A stretch of 20,615 bases of DNA. It comes from Isoetes engelmannii (lineage: Eukaryota > Streptophyta > Lycopodiopsida > Isoetales > Isoetaceae). The position numbers and the translations under genes are program-made. The stretch spans positions 1 through 20,615 of the forward strand of contig JAANSK020280491.1 in the NCBI GenBank assembly GCA_011763485.2, in the 5' to 3' direction. The notes beneath the pieces were generated by a model, which was not told the origin of the DNA, did no database searches, and saw only the letters and a program-made list of their open reading frames with translations. This document shows positions 1-9,119 of this stretch, piece after piece (the stretch's first letter is position 1; each line of letters opens with the position of its first letter).

Positions 1-170
1 TACAAATAACTCACAGAATGTTTAACCTATCAACAAGAAGAGGTTTAACCTATAAACACAAAATCAATCAGGTAACAACACACAGAGCCACATAGTTACA
101 TACATAATCTTCGTACAAATAACTCACAGAATGCGGCAAGAAGAATGTTTAACCTATATATAAACATAGA
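1..170. repeat. Short dispersed direct repeats at window edge
   Basis: The 20 bases at 1-20 recur exactly at 114-133. Both copies are followed by an AAGAAG-type stretch and TTTAACCTAT, which occurs at 21-30, about 46-55 and 147-156. The second copy has a small insertion, so the period is roughly 113-126 bases. It looks like the end of a tandem array cut by the window edge. No coding potential is seen. Confidence 0.6.
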
Positions 171-224
171 ATGTGCATTCCTTAAATAAGAGTGACCACT
201 CTAACCTTTATGCGGTATATTGAG

Positions 225-420
225 GTGCTCCAGAAGCTGGAGAAGTGCTAGAGAAGCTTGAGAAGTGCTCGGGAAACTGGAGAACTACTCTAGAAGCTGC
301 AGAAGTGCTCGAAAAGCTGCAATAATGCTCGAGAAGCTGCAGAAGTGCTCGAGAAGCTGCAATAGTGCTCGAGAAGCTGCAGAACTGCACAAGAAGTGCT
401 CTAGAAGTGCTCGGGAAGCT
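225..420. repeat. 20-bp minisatellite, about 8-9 copies
   Basis: Units of the type GTGCTCGAGAAGCTGCAGAA start every 20 bases at 225, 245, 265, 285, 305, 325, 345 and 365. Shorter decayed copies follow to about 420. Central copies (305-384) are the most alike and outer copies are more diverged. The period is not a multiple of three, so open frames crossing it on either strand (for example 265-492 + and 208-549 -) rotate through three frames and are by-products of the repeat. Most units carry CTGCAG or CTCGAG hexamers. Confidence 0.85.
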
Positions 421-659
421 CAGATCAGGAAGTATAGCCTGCAGGGCCCAAATCGCTCCGGTTTTTTTGCAGGCGGGCCGGAAATGAGCTAGGGTAACTG
501 AAAACAGAAAGGCTCTCGAGAAATATTGGTAAGCTATGAGATCGCTCAAGAACTATGATATATACTACAGTTTACTGACAACACAAAGGGAAAGAAGCTA
601 GGTGTAGACATAAGCCAGTTAACAAACATACCCCAGTTCATGAGTGCGTATGCCAATAA

Positions 660-1048
660 TTTGTGAACCTGGAGCTTTTTTCGTTGATGCAGTTGCAAGC
701 GAGGGCGAAATCTACTCTGGCCAAATCCTCCGATGCCAGCTTGAAAATGAAAGAACCTCTCTGGTCTACCTTTCGATATTATTGGGATGATCTGACAAAG
801 TCGTTTCTTTACCTGGCCGGAAGTAATCATGCTGGCTTCAAGAGATATGCCGACAATTTGTGCACGATCTTGATCTGGCCATGGCAGGCAAAGGTGTTGC
901 GGTGCTACAAGAAAAGATAGCCTGTTTTGAATCGTTACCTAACCTGAACTGCACTCCTAGATCAACACCTGTAACGATGCACGATGTAGACAAAAATAAT
1001 CTAGGATCGGATAAGGCAGAAAGGGGCAAAATTAAATTCCAAAATTAA
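660..1048 (+). pseudogene. Unrecognised coding-like segment in two frames
   Basis: I do not recognise this protein. Two plus-strand open stretches overlap: 660-920 and 860-1048. The first has a protein-like composition, with a basic stretch reading ARAKSTLAKSSDASLKMKEP and an aromatic WSTFRYYWDD. The second reads AMAGKGVAVLQEKIACFESL and ends in a basic tail before a stop at 1046-1048. They meet near 855-860, where the first runs into Trp- and Cys-rich sequence and the second starts to look natural. This suggests a single-base frameshift in a decayed gene or retrocopy, although a small intron cannot be excluded. No clear start codon lies upstream and no splice pair was found. It could also be chance. 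Confidence 0.25.
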
Positions 1049-2368
1049 GGCGAAGAAAATTTTCCCAATTTTTGGCAAATCGGAATTTTTTTCCGGCCGT
1101 CAAAACTCTTGAAATCTTAGGAAATCAAATTAAGTAAAAATTTCAAAAAGTTTTTTTGGAACGTCGGAAAAACCAAATTTAAACAATAGGATGTTTTTGC
1201 CCGCCGATCTGGTACAATGCACGGAATATTTCGCACATCAGCGGCTGGCAGCAAAAGTTGAATGAGACGCGATAATACTTCCAAAAAACGGTAGAAAATA
1301 GCCATTATTGTTGCCATTATTTTGTCAAAAATACAACGTGTGATAAAACATACATATAGAGAGATGAACGGTCTAGATTGCAATCTTGGTGCTATGATAA
1401 CGAGCAAGATCCGTTGTGTTTTTTGGCCGTCTCAAATTTGTTTTTGCTTGTCTAGTTGCCGCCTTGCCGCCATGGTTGCAACCTGTAAAGCATGAGCAGA
1501 GTAGCGGCCATTTTAGGGAAACCACGTTCAGGCAGTTCTTGATTGGGAATTTCCATTCGGTAGAGCAGCTGAGCTGCATTCGTTTTTTTTTATTCATGTT
1601 TGTTTTTGTCGCAGATCGGTGTGATGGAGATGCCCTGTGCGCCTTTATTTTGCACTATCAGGTACTTTTGTTGCCCTGTGCGCTTTTTTTTGTCGATTGT
1701 TCCTTCCTTCTAATCCATTCTAACGTGCACCCTTTCTCAGAGATGAGGCACGTCAGGCTTGTTCTTGTGGTTGCCCAACATCTTGGTGAGAACACAGTCA
1801 GAACAATTGCGTTTGGATTCTACTGATGGGCTTGTTAAGAAGTAAAGGGTTCTTAACATTAAATTTCCTATTAAGGAGGAGCTGGAGCATTGTTTTGGCT
1901 GCACAAGGAGGATCCACAGATACAGTTGAGTGATTTGTTTTATCTTTTAGGTTCTCTGTTAGTAAGTAATGATATGCTCTACCGCTGCCGTAATGATATG
2001 CTCTGGCGCTTAACTCCTTGCTCTGTAATCCCTGGATGCTAACAGTACCAATAGCCAAGAGCCTTGTCATCTTGGGCTCTATAGAAATCCCAAGGTTCGT
2101 AACTATCTGTTATGTACGATTAGGTTAAGCCATATATATTCATTTATACAAGTTTTCTCGGTGAATCAGCAGGTCTACATTTTAGAATTGAATTGATAAT
2201 GTTTTCTGCTTGAAGATGGATTTATTTGTTTTTTGCATTCTAGTTAAGAACACTATCCTCTTTAAGTGCTGAGATGATAGTAGTCGATCTTTTAACTTAT
2301 ATGTTTGTAGTTTAGCTGGTTTTTTATTGAATGTTGGTTGTATATTGCGAGTTTAAGAAGCTCAAGAA
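1049..2368. other. Gene-poor, AT-rich interval
   Basis: No recognisable gene is seen. 1050-1200 is very AT-rich with scattered CCGG or CGG motifs. An open frame of 136 codons at 1416-1826 (+) has an erratic composition (Phe, Cys and Val runs from T-rich DNA), no known motif and no conserved look, so I treat it as chance. The T-rich 1570-1740 contains a repeated GCCCTGTGCGC motif at about 1633 and 1672. The last few hundred bases before 2369 would hold the 5' flank of the cysteine-rich gene, but no clear TATA box stands out. Confidence 0.4.
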
Positions 2369-2698
2369 ATGGTAAAGAAGCTCCTATTCGTAGCATGTAT
2401 ACTGATCAATATAAGTCTACCTATTGTGGAATGTGGAGAACCTGATATGCCAAACATGAATTGTGCTGAAGCTCAGCACAAGTTGGCAGCATGTGCACCT
2501 TTAATAATGAGGACAAATCTGCTAAACCCATCAGAAGCATGCTGCAACATGCTTCTTCCCATGACATTGGAGGAAGCATGTGCATGTACTTCAACCTTGC
2601 TGCAGCGCAAGCATTGCCTGCAAAATGCAACCTTCTTATCACTGTTCCAAAATGGTTGCTACTGCTTGTTCTTTGGAACATTTGCGAGCTGCTGTTAG
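2369..2698 (+). CDS. Secreted eight-cysteine lipid-transfer-like protein
   Basis: This is a 109-residue single-exon frame. Residues 1-22 form a signal peptide: a basic MVKK start and then a hydrophobic core, which predicts secretion to the cell wall. The mature part has the order C32-X9-C42-X15-C58C59-X11-C71-X-C73-X23-C97-X10-C108, the C..C..CC..CXC..C..C pattern of non-specific lipid transfer proteins and related seed proteins. Known family members form an alpha-helical fold with four disulphides around a hydrophobic tunnel that holds lipids. Cysteines at 83, 99 and 109 are extra and the C-terminal third is unusual, so the exact subfamily is unclear. The ATG lies in a good plant context (AAGAAATGG). 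A frame in another register at 2491-2709 is a shadow. An unseen intron near the 3' end could change the last residues. Confidence 0.65.
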   Translation: MVKKLLFVACILINISLPIVECGEPDMPNMNCAEAQHKLAACAPLIMRTNLLNPSEACCNMLLPMTLEEACACTSTLLQRKHCLQNATFLSLFQNGCYCLFFGTFASCC

Positions 2699-2847
2699 CT
2701 ACAAACTGATTCTGAAAACAATCCCTTAACATTGGCTCGTGTTTTATGAAGATTATTAGGCTTGAATCATGCATTTTATCTAAGATTGTTATGACATCAT
2801 GCTGAATGGATTTATTTGGGTTCGATTCCCAAAAGGCTGTTAGAAAA

Positions 2848-2853
2848 AATAAA
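2848..2853 (+). promoter_or_regulatory. Candidate poly(A) signal of the cysteine-rich gene
   Basis: AATAAA lies about 150 bases after the stop codon at 2698, a normal distance for a plant 3' UTR. Plant signals are loose, so this is only a likely site. Confidence 0.35.
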
Positions 2854-2880
2854 CAAAGCACAAGTAAGCCTGGATTGGTT

Positions 2881-3275
2881 AGTTGCAAATTCTATAAATG
2901 ATTTTGTTTTTTAAACTAATGTAGATTGCATGATATAAGATATTGATTTGCTTGGGTAAGTTAGGTGCAAATTCTACAAACGATACTTGTTTTTATGATG
3001 AAAAATATGTTCACTATTCTGGTAATAAATTGAACCATTTATTCCATGAAACAACAATGGTTTTATTGGGCAACCACCATGCACTCCAAACTCCTTAAAG
3101 CTAAAGCTATTATTGGTTGGCAAAGACGTCTTTAACTTTTTCACTAAACTAAAACACAAGACATGTTTGAAGACACAAAGCCACATTTGTTTTGATACAA
3201 AACTTGTTCACTATTTTGGTAATAAACGTGAACCATTTGTCCCGTAGAACAACAATGGTTTCACTGGACAGTCTT
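2881..3275. repeat. Imperfect direct repeats downstream of the cysteine-rich gene
   Basis: A block of about 80 bases at 2996-3076 recurs in diverged form at 3188-3272. Shared features are TTCACTATTCTGGTAATAAA, GAACCATTT and ACAACAATGGTTT. A shorter pair, TGCAAATTCTATAAA-like, lies at about 2884 and 2970. Together they suggest an old duplication of roughly 190 bases. No gene is seen between the cysteine-rich gene and 3640, and 3276-3640 is the likely 3' flank of the minus-strand TFIIA gene. Confidence 0.5.
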
Positions 3276-3640
3276 TTTTTGAGGGTCTTGTGCAGTGAAG
3301 GTGGCAGATCATTTAGACTAGATATGAAAGTCATCGTATGAATAAACACGCGAGCAAGATTATATGTACATCCTCGTAAAGCATGTAAAGGTCTCTAGTG
3401 AGGTTTCTTTTGTGGTGAATTACTTCAAAAAAGGAGGGAAAAAAAAAATCTCTCTTTTGCATCCCGCTTTTAAGTAACGCATGCTGTTGACAGTATCCCG
3501 AGCCAGTATTCACCCAGCCTACAAACAGCAAGCCCCGTTTAGTAATGCTCATCCAAGATATTATGACTGCACAAGCTACTTCAAAAAGAACAAGAAGCAA
3601 ATGTGCGGTATCACATGTAACTGATTTACTTACATTTTTG

Positions 3641-5273
3641 TTATGATTTGAGTATTTTTGCATCACAAGCTTCAATCTTCACTCGGTCAACCACTTGAAC
3701 ATCTGCATCTGTCTTGAAAGTTGCATTCTCTAGATTAAAAGTCCATTTGTTGTCACAAAAATTGTACGTGCGCAAATGACCCTGCAAGTAAATAAATATG
3801 TGTTATGCCGGGTTTCTTATTGTATATAGATTCATAATGAAATTCCTGCTCAAAAGCAATTTGTAAAATACTGTATACTGCACAAGGTTGCGATGCAGTA
3901 TTCTACTTGACATTCTATCTAAGTCACTAAGAATTGCTGGTTTTTTCACAACCCCACTGCTAATCTTTGTGCCTGCAGGAATAATGTAAGACAGAGATAG
4001 AATTTACGACAATAAAAGGCATGTCATAAAAAGTCCCGGACTTGCGTTTACCAGATCAGTATCTACATATTCTTACCAGTATCTACATATTCTTACGTTC
4101 ACTGCTTTTGTTTTGCACTCTTGTAAGATGGAATACAGTGTAAGATGGAATACAATTGCACCTGATAGTTAAGAAGAGTTGATATTCTCTGCACACATCA
4201 TTTTTCTAACAACAAAGACGACCAAGAAGCAAATCAATGGATAAAGGGAGGAGAGAACCCTGGCTTGGCTTCTACCAGAAAGTGTATAATTCATATTGCA
4301 TAAAGCAACACTTCAACAATTATGAATTACTAAATGGAAAGAATTCCCATAAATAAAGAACACTAAGAAGACACAAGTAGAAGTTATCCTGCAAACTTAA
4401 ACACTAACTGGTACGTGTTCCCTTCCCAAAACCAAGAAAATGTTTTTCTAACTGATGGGAGATCATACAGGTAAAGAAACAGAGACACTGTTCTAAGTAT
4501 TACCCCAAGTTTAAACGATCAATGCTTGAAATTTAATGTGTTAGTGACTACAAAAAATGAAGTTGTCAACAGGATATGATGAACAGCTACAGCATGTTGC
4601 GTCATACAGGTTCTAAGCATGTCATCAATGGCCTCAACTGTGTCCAGAAAGGCTATTTTTAATCACCCTGGCCATTAGCCATCATCTTTGGGAAAAAGTA
4701 AAATTTGCAGCAAAAAGGTTACGACTTCAAGACTCCATTTTATCTATGAAGAATGACGTCGTGGTGCCCTTTCAATGGCCCCATCTGTGTTCAAAAAGGT
4801 TACTTTTAATCACTCTGGCCATTTCCCATCATCTTTGGGTAGACGAAAAATTTGCAGCAAAAAAAGGTTACGACTTCTAGACACTCATTCCATTTATATG
4901 ACTTACATAAAATCCTATGGAAACTGAGATGGTGGCCTTGTCATCAAATGAGAGTTTTTCATTGGTAATTTTAAGCTCTTGATATACCATTTGTACATTA
5001 TTTATGGTCCTAGGATAATTACCTTGAAATTTGATTTTGACTTCACTTTCGTTTGCAAAGCTTCGCTGATCGACTGCAAAAACAAAACTTCAATAGGGAA
5101 GAATCTTTCATGCTTCCACTAAAACAATGTAAAAGTAGCATTCCCACCTTATCAAACTGCATCAGCACTTTCATAGCAAGAAGCGGCGGAATCGAACCAT
5201 TAATCACCATCTCATCTAGAGCAGCCGTCAGACTCACGCCAATAGCAGACTCACGATAGGGGTGGAGCGCCAT
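3641..5273 (-). CDS. TFIIA-S: TFIIA small (gamma) subunit, three exons
   Basis: This encodes the small subunit of general transcription factor IIA, which binds TBP at the TATA box in the nucleus and stabilises the preinitiation complex. The coding exons are 5273-5148, 5073-5023 and 3781-3641. Both introns (74 and 1241 bases) have GT-AG borders and sit between codons. The product is 105 residues, against 106 for Arabidopsis. Exon 1 gives the N-terminal helical domain with LDEMV and VLMQFDK; exon 2 gives SISEALQTKVKSK; exon 3 gives the beta-barrel part with HLRTYNFCDN, KWTF and RVKIEACDAK. The ATG at 5273-5271 aligns with the family start, although the N-terminus is one residue shorter. The residue aligned with rice Val39 (the xa5 site) is Met38. 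All parts match the family in order, so the gene looks intact. A TATA box and CTT repeat lie just upstream. Confidence 0.93.
4057..4155. repeat. Two adjacent short tandem duplications in TFIIA intron 2
   Basis: CAGTATCTACATATTCTTAC occurs twice back to back at 4057-4076 and 4077-4096. A 17-base unit, TGTAAGATGGAATACAG, is doubled at 4122-4138 and 4139-4155 with one change at its last base. Both look recent, since the copies are identical or nearly so. They lie in the large second intron. Confidence 0.8.
4624..4896. repeat. Imperfect 125-base direct repeat in TFIIA intron 2
   Basis: 4624-4745 and 4772-4896 align over their whole length with scattered changes. Shared blocks include TTTTAATCAC, CTGGCCATT, CATCATCTTTGGG and AAGGTTACGACTTC. 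The period is about 148 bases. The copies have diverged clearly more than the short duplications upstream, so this is an older event. No coding sense is seen. Confidence 0.7.
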
Positions 5274-5286
5274 ATTTTGATGATTC

Positions 5287-5307
5287 AAGAAGAAGAAGAA
5301 GAAGAAG
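5287..5307 (-). repeat. (CTT)7 microsatellite in TFIIA leader
   Basis: Seven AAG units on the plus strand read as CTT on the gene's strand. They lie 14 bases before the ATG and between the TATA box and the start codon. Pyrimidine-rich tracts at this place are common in plant core promoters and leaders. The repeat probably overlaps the transcription start or 5' UTR. Confidence 0.8.
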
Positions 5308-5318
5308 GAGATCACTGG

Positions 5319-5326
5319 TATTTATA
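5319..5326 (-). promoter_or_regulatory. TATA box of the TFIIA gamma gene
   Basis: The minus strand reads TATAAATA here, 46-53 bases before the ATG at 5273. Transcription would start about 30 bases downstream, near 5290-5295, inside the CTT tract, giving a leader of roughly 20 bases. The fit of sequence, strand and spacing is good. The assignment is by motif only. Confidence 0.55.
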
Positions 5327-5794
5327 CAAGCAAGACCTTTTTGGAAAAAGGCAATCGTAGGCATCTCCATTCTTAGCACAGATAATTATAGAAAGGGATG
5401 AAAAAGGCTTGGAAAAGGCACGAAGGCCTAAATCGGGAGGCTAGGATATTTGTTGGTAGCTCCTGGTTGCATTCCGGACAGATCCGGAACAAATCCGGCA
5501 GCTTGGCTTAACGGGTTCGACCCCGTTATCAGCCATAAATATAACAGCCAGGCATCGAAAAACTAGGAGTTAGTCTCCTAAGTTTCCGGTAGAAGTCTTT
5601 ATTTTCTAGTTTGAGTTTTTGTTTGCCGGCGAAAAAATTGTGGGGTTTCTGCCAAAATTCGGCAAATATTCCTTAACTTTTATACAAAATCCGGTTGGGC
5701 GTCACATATATCGGCAAATTATCTGGATAGAGCTCCCGGGGATTTCGAAGCCGGATAACAGCCCACTTTTAACTTTTAATGATGTTTATCGTTA
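5327..5794. other. Intergenic region with CCGG/CGGCAAAT motifs
   Basis: No gene is seen. 5473-5504 has three TCCGG motifs in a row, and 5655-5740 repeats CGGCAAAT-like words. 5512-5529 forms a six-base stem (AACGGG/CCCGTT) with a TTCGAC loop. It resembles a tRNA T-arm, but no matching A-box or acceptor arm was found. Confidence 0.4.
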
Positions 5795-5817
5795 GAAAGC
5801 TTAGATTCTAAGCTTTC
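5795..5817. repeat. Perfect 11-bp palindrome (hairpin)
   Basis: GAAAGCTTAGA at 5795-5805 is followed after one base by its exact reverse complement, TCTAAGCTTTC, at 5807-5817. It directly abuts the left arm of the inverted-repeat element that follows. Confidence 0.75.
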
Positions 5818-5978
5818 GAAAAAACACGGCAAAGGAAATTACGCCATATTACAGGCGTTTTTAAAAGTTGTAATTGGCCATTGCCTATGTGGCTAGGCTT
5901 GTGGCTAGGCCTGTGCCTACATGGCCTGTGCCTGTGCCTACGTGGCAGGGCCGTAATTTCCTCTGCCCTGTTTTTTCG
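5817..5978. mobile_element. Small non-coding inverted-repeat (MITE-like) element
   Basis: 5817-5843 and 5952-5978 are inverted copies: CGAAAAAACACGGCAAAGG on the left, and on the right the reverse complement of the same sequence with 2 differences in 27 bases. The roughly 108-base centre is non-coding and has internal direct repeats, with GTGGCTAGGC twice and CTGTGCCTAC-TGGC twice. Size, structure and lack of genes fit a miniature inverted-repeat transposable element or foldback element. No clear target-site duplication flanks the arms, so the superfamily cannot be named and a simple palindrome is possible. Confidence 0.5.
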
Positions 5979-6757
5979 TAGGTAAATGTTAAGGGGCAGG
6001 CCATTTCGCGGGGTGCGGACCTGGCTCGCCCTACGGGCTCGCCAAGCCCTTACCCCTTCATTATCCCTATCTAATCATGTCCACTTTGAGCCTATCTAAT
6101 GGGCCTAGCTCTAGCAAATCCTTTGTGAAGGAGAAGCGGTCTATGCACCCAATTGTTGACATAGTGTGCCATCATTTGGCTCACTTGTGTGCTTTGAATG
6201 GAGGTTTTAAGAACCACTTGGTGGCTTCATGTTCTATTGATGGTGCACCATATTCTAATCTACCATAAGTCTTGGCAATGGAAACAAGACGACATCTTGA
6301 CATTGACATCTTATACCAACTTCATACTATTCCAAAATCTTAATTGCGCTGGAGAGACTAGTTTCAAACGAGATCTTAACGCTTTTCAAACGAACCGTTC
6401 AAACATACAAGATCAAATTTGAAACAGCTTTTGAACTGTTTGAACGGTGGCATCTTTAACCTAGTTTGTCCTTTACAAATGCTACGAATTTCATCTTGTA
6501 TAAATGCTACAATCTGTCCTTACAAATTTGTCCTCTACAAATGCTACAATCTGGAATAAAGCTACAAATTTCGAATTTGGCCTTATATGCATCATAAGTG
6601 AGTTGTTACAGGACCACAAATCCAACTGGTACAGAAAAAGAACAAATCCAAAAATTTCAGTTTTATAGTTACTCATGACTTCTTCTATAAACTGCCAAAA
6701 ACCTCATCCAACCGCATCTTCTGCTTTCAAATATGATGCTCCCGTCGCTTTCACCTG
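5979..6757. other. Intergenic region with local repeats
   Basis: No recognisable gene is seen; open frames at 6077-6268 and 6198-6422 (+) show no known motif. 6000-6055 is GC-rich with GGCTCGCC twice. An exact 11-base inverted repeat, ACCGTTCAAAC, lies at 6394-6404 with its complement at 6438-6448. 6475-6570 repeats ACAAATGCTAC-like words three to four times with short spacers. Confidence 0.45.
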
Positions 6758-6980
6758 CTTGTAAAAAAAAAAAGCAACCAAATGACAAAAGGCAGGTAAC
6801 TTATAAGTTCAAAAGTAAATCTTGTACACGCCAAATAAAGATAGCACAAAACTAGCATAAGATGGATTCTTGTAAAAAAAAAAGCAACCAAATGACAAAA
6901 GGCAGGTAACTTATAAGTTCAAAAGTAAATCTTGTACACGCCAAATAAAGATAGCACAAAACTAACATAAGATGGATTCT
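6758..6980. repeat. 111-bp tandem duplication, nearly identical
   Basis: 6758-6868 and 6869-6978 are head-to-tail copies. They differ by one base in the poly-A run (11 versus 10 A) and by one substitution near the 3' end (CTAGCATAAG versus CTAACATAAG). Such likeness in non-coding DNA points to a recent event. The open frame across it on the minus strand is AT-driven and not a gene. Confidence 0.9.
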
Positions 6981-8978
6981 ATAAAGAATACCAATATATC
7001 TGCTCCAAAATTTGAAAATACAGCATGCAACTTGCAAAATGAAAAAAATGCACAAATCTTTTCTCACAAGTGATCCTTGGTGAAGTGAGATTTCTCACTA
7101 CAGTGAGCTCCTGATCCAGCCAGAACCTGCACATGAAGAACTGCATATCAAATGCTAGTAGAGCATTATTTGCTTATTCTTAGAAGTCTATAAGTGACAA
7201 TGCTTTTAACAATGTCCTGAATTTGACAACGCCTTTGGATGACAGAATGCATTGGCAAAAATTGTACAACATAGCCTCAGTAGAAAATTTACAAGGGCTA
7301 TCACCAATTTTTGAGCAGGCTTCAAAACCTCAAACTTAGTTTGCTTTGGATGGCCCTTGATTAGTACACTGGATCAAATGCTATTTTAATGGCTCATATT
7401 CATCCTTCCTGTAGTAGTCTTTCCTTCTCCGGGAACCTTCCAGCCAGGTGCGCCCAACCTCCCGGAGGTCCGGACTTATCAGACCATAGGCTTGGCCATA
7501 TGGTGACCAGGAGAATTAGCCATGGTGCATAGAGCCTACAATGTATGTGGTGTATGCTAACAGTTTACCACCGGATCCATACCCTTTGAGTCCACAAGTC
7601 TATTTGTATTGCTCCACAAGATCCATACAATTTGAAACCACAATTTGGAAAAGATGTAAAAAATACAATGTGTGTAAACATTAGAACAATGATGTTCACA
7701 TACTAGGACGTTGCGAGTTTAATCCTGCATTATTCCATGTAGACCACCATAGATCAGTCCAAATTTGATACAAACCATTAATGGTTATGCATGACCAAAT
7801 GCAAAATATCTCCAGAGAAGATGTAAATACAATCATTAGAAGACAAGATTCAGACTTTGAAAATTCTAAAGGTCAACAGGAGAATGTAAGAAATGGTATC
7901 TAATCGTAATCATGAAATGCAATAGCATAATTCCAAACCATTATGTCCAACCCGAACAATAAAACGTCAAAAATAAAATTAACAATCCCATGCTCCTGTT
8001 CAGAGAATATGAAGCAAGCACTGCCATTCCCCATTAAATGTCCATGCATTGTTAAACAAAACGAGTCATGCAACCTCCTAGACCCTATCAGAACAAGGAC
8101 CTGGCCTTATAGAAACCACGAGAACATGCAGTGGTGCATGGAGCAAAATACCCATGCTGCATATGGTATCAAAGGCAGGCTTTTGATATACAACCAAGCC
8201 CAGACCATTTGAACTTTAGATCATTTGAACCTTTATGTTTGCAGAACACTTTAAAAAGTCGAAACAGTAATACAAAAACCATGTAGGAAATTATGTGAGT
8301 CAAAAGCATCCAAAAAGTATGTTCACTCTGCCATTAAGAGGCACACCACTGATATATCTAACCCAAAGCAAAACATAAAATAAAAATTATGGTGCAAAGT
8401 ATCAACAAACCATGCGCCAGCACAGAAGTAGGTGTAACATTTTAAGAGAGAAGATACACTAAAAAACAAGAGATTTTTTCTAGAGATTTCCGAGCTGGAA
8501 CAAATGTGCCAGGATGACCCGAATATCATTTCCAACTATATGAGCACATCCTGTGCTTACAAAAAACATGCCATGCACAAATAGTAAAAAAACATCAAGT
8601 ATTAATACCAAAGCATTAATAGAGCAAGAAAGAAGAGAAGAAACTCAGGCTTACTGCCAAAGAACAGAGATAATTCCATAAGTGCTACACTGGCTAAACA
8701 ATGTTTTGAGAATAGCATCAGTTTCTTTCTATAGCTTGCTTATTATAGGATGTCGCTTTCTATAGCTTGCTTTCTATAGGATTGGCACAGGCTTATGCTT
8801 TAGTGGTTTATAAAAAACAAGTCCCCTAAGGCTCTCTCAATGCAAGTTGAGGACAGATAAGTCTTGGGCAATTTTGGATTTGGCTAGGATTTGTCAATGC
8901 CAGATTTGTCTGGGATGTCTAGGCCAAGGCTTAGGCAAAATAGTCTGCAAAGACAGTTTATGTAGCACCAACAAGTAG
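6981..8978. other. Two-kilobase gene-poor interval
   Basis: I see no convincing gene. 7427-7434 (CTCCGGGA) and 7460-7467 (TCCCGGAG) form a GC-rich inverted repeat in an otherwise AT-rich area. 8726-8750 and 8757-8781 are two copies of a TTTCTATAGCTTGCTT unit, period 31. The plus-strand frame 7943-8212 (89 codons) and the minus-strand frame 8323-8535 show no family motif and are probably chance. A tiny minus-strand frame with an AG acceptor near 7130 could be an exon, but nothing supports it. Confidence 0.4.
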
Positions 8979-9119
8979 TTTGCAAAGGCTATCGGTATTT
9001 TCCTTGTAAATATGTATGGCAAATGTGAGAGCCTAGTGGATGCCAAGAAACTAATTGAGAGTTACTCTGAGCAAACTGTTATACTGTGGCCTACCATTAT
9101 TGCAATTAGTGTCAGTTAA
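8979..9119 (+). pseudogene. PPR protein fragment
   Basis: The open frame between a stop at 8976-8978 and a stop at 9117-9119 contains FLVNMYGKCESLVDAKKL and, further on, SEQTVILW and TIIA. This is the signature of the L and S motifs of plant PLS-class pentatricopeptide repeat proteins (consensus of the kind NMYGKCGSLVDA, then R-VVSW-TII). Known members bind organelle RNA for editing or processing. Only about 35 residues are recognisable, at 9000-9104. Upstream sequence in all frames shows no further repeats, and downstream similarity stops where the transposase relic begins. It is a scrap of a much longer gene (usually more than 400 residues) and not functional. Confidence 0.6.

Noticed and set aside
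225-420. CRISPR-like regular spacing
   Set aside because: The 20-base units are contiguous without unique spacers and the DNA is eukaryotic, so this is a minisatellite.
1416-1826. Open frame of 136 codons (+)
   Set aside because: Phe/Cys/Val-rich product of T-rich DNA with no motif and no supporting context.
2815-2833. TTTGGGTTCGATTCCCAAA, a perfect tRNA T-arm-like stem with B-box consensus
   Set aside because: No complementary acceptor strand, D arm or A box lies at the right distance upstream, so it is not a tRNA; a lone B-box match is expected by chance.
2421-2888. Open frame of 155 codons on the minus strand
   Set aside because: Antisense shadow of the cysteine-rich plus-strand gene, which has a signal peptide and a conserved cysteine pattern.
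5512-5529. AACGGG-TTCGAC-CCCGTT hairpin resembling a tRNA T-arm
   Set aside because: The nearest A-box-like word is 57 bases away and no other tRNA arms form.
7427-7467. GC-rich inverted repeat CTCCGGGA/TCCCGGAG as a terminator or RNA gene
   Set aside because: Short arms, no transcript context and no further structure.
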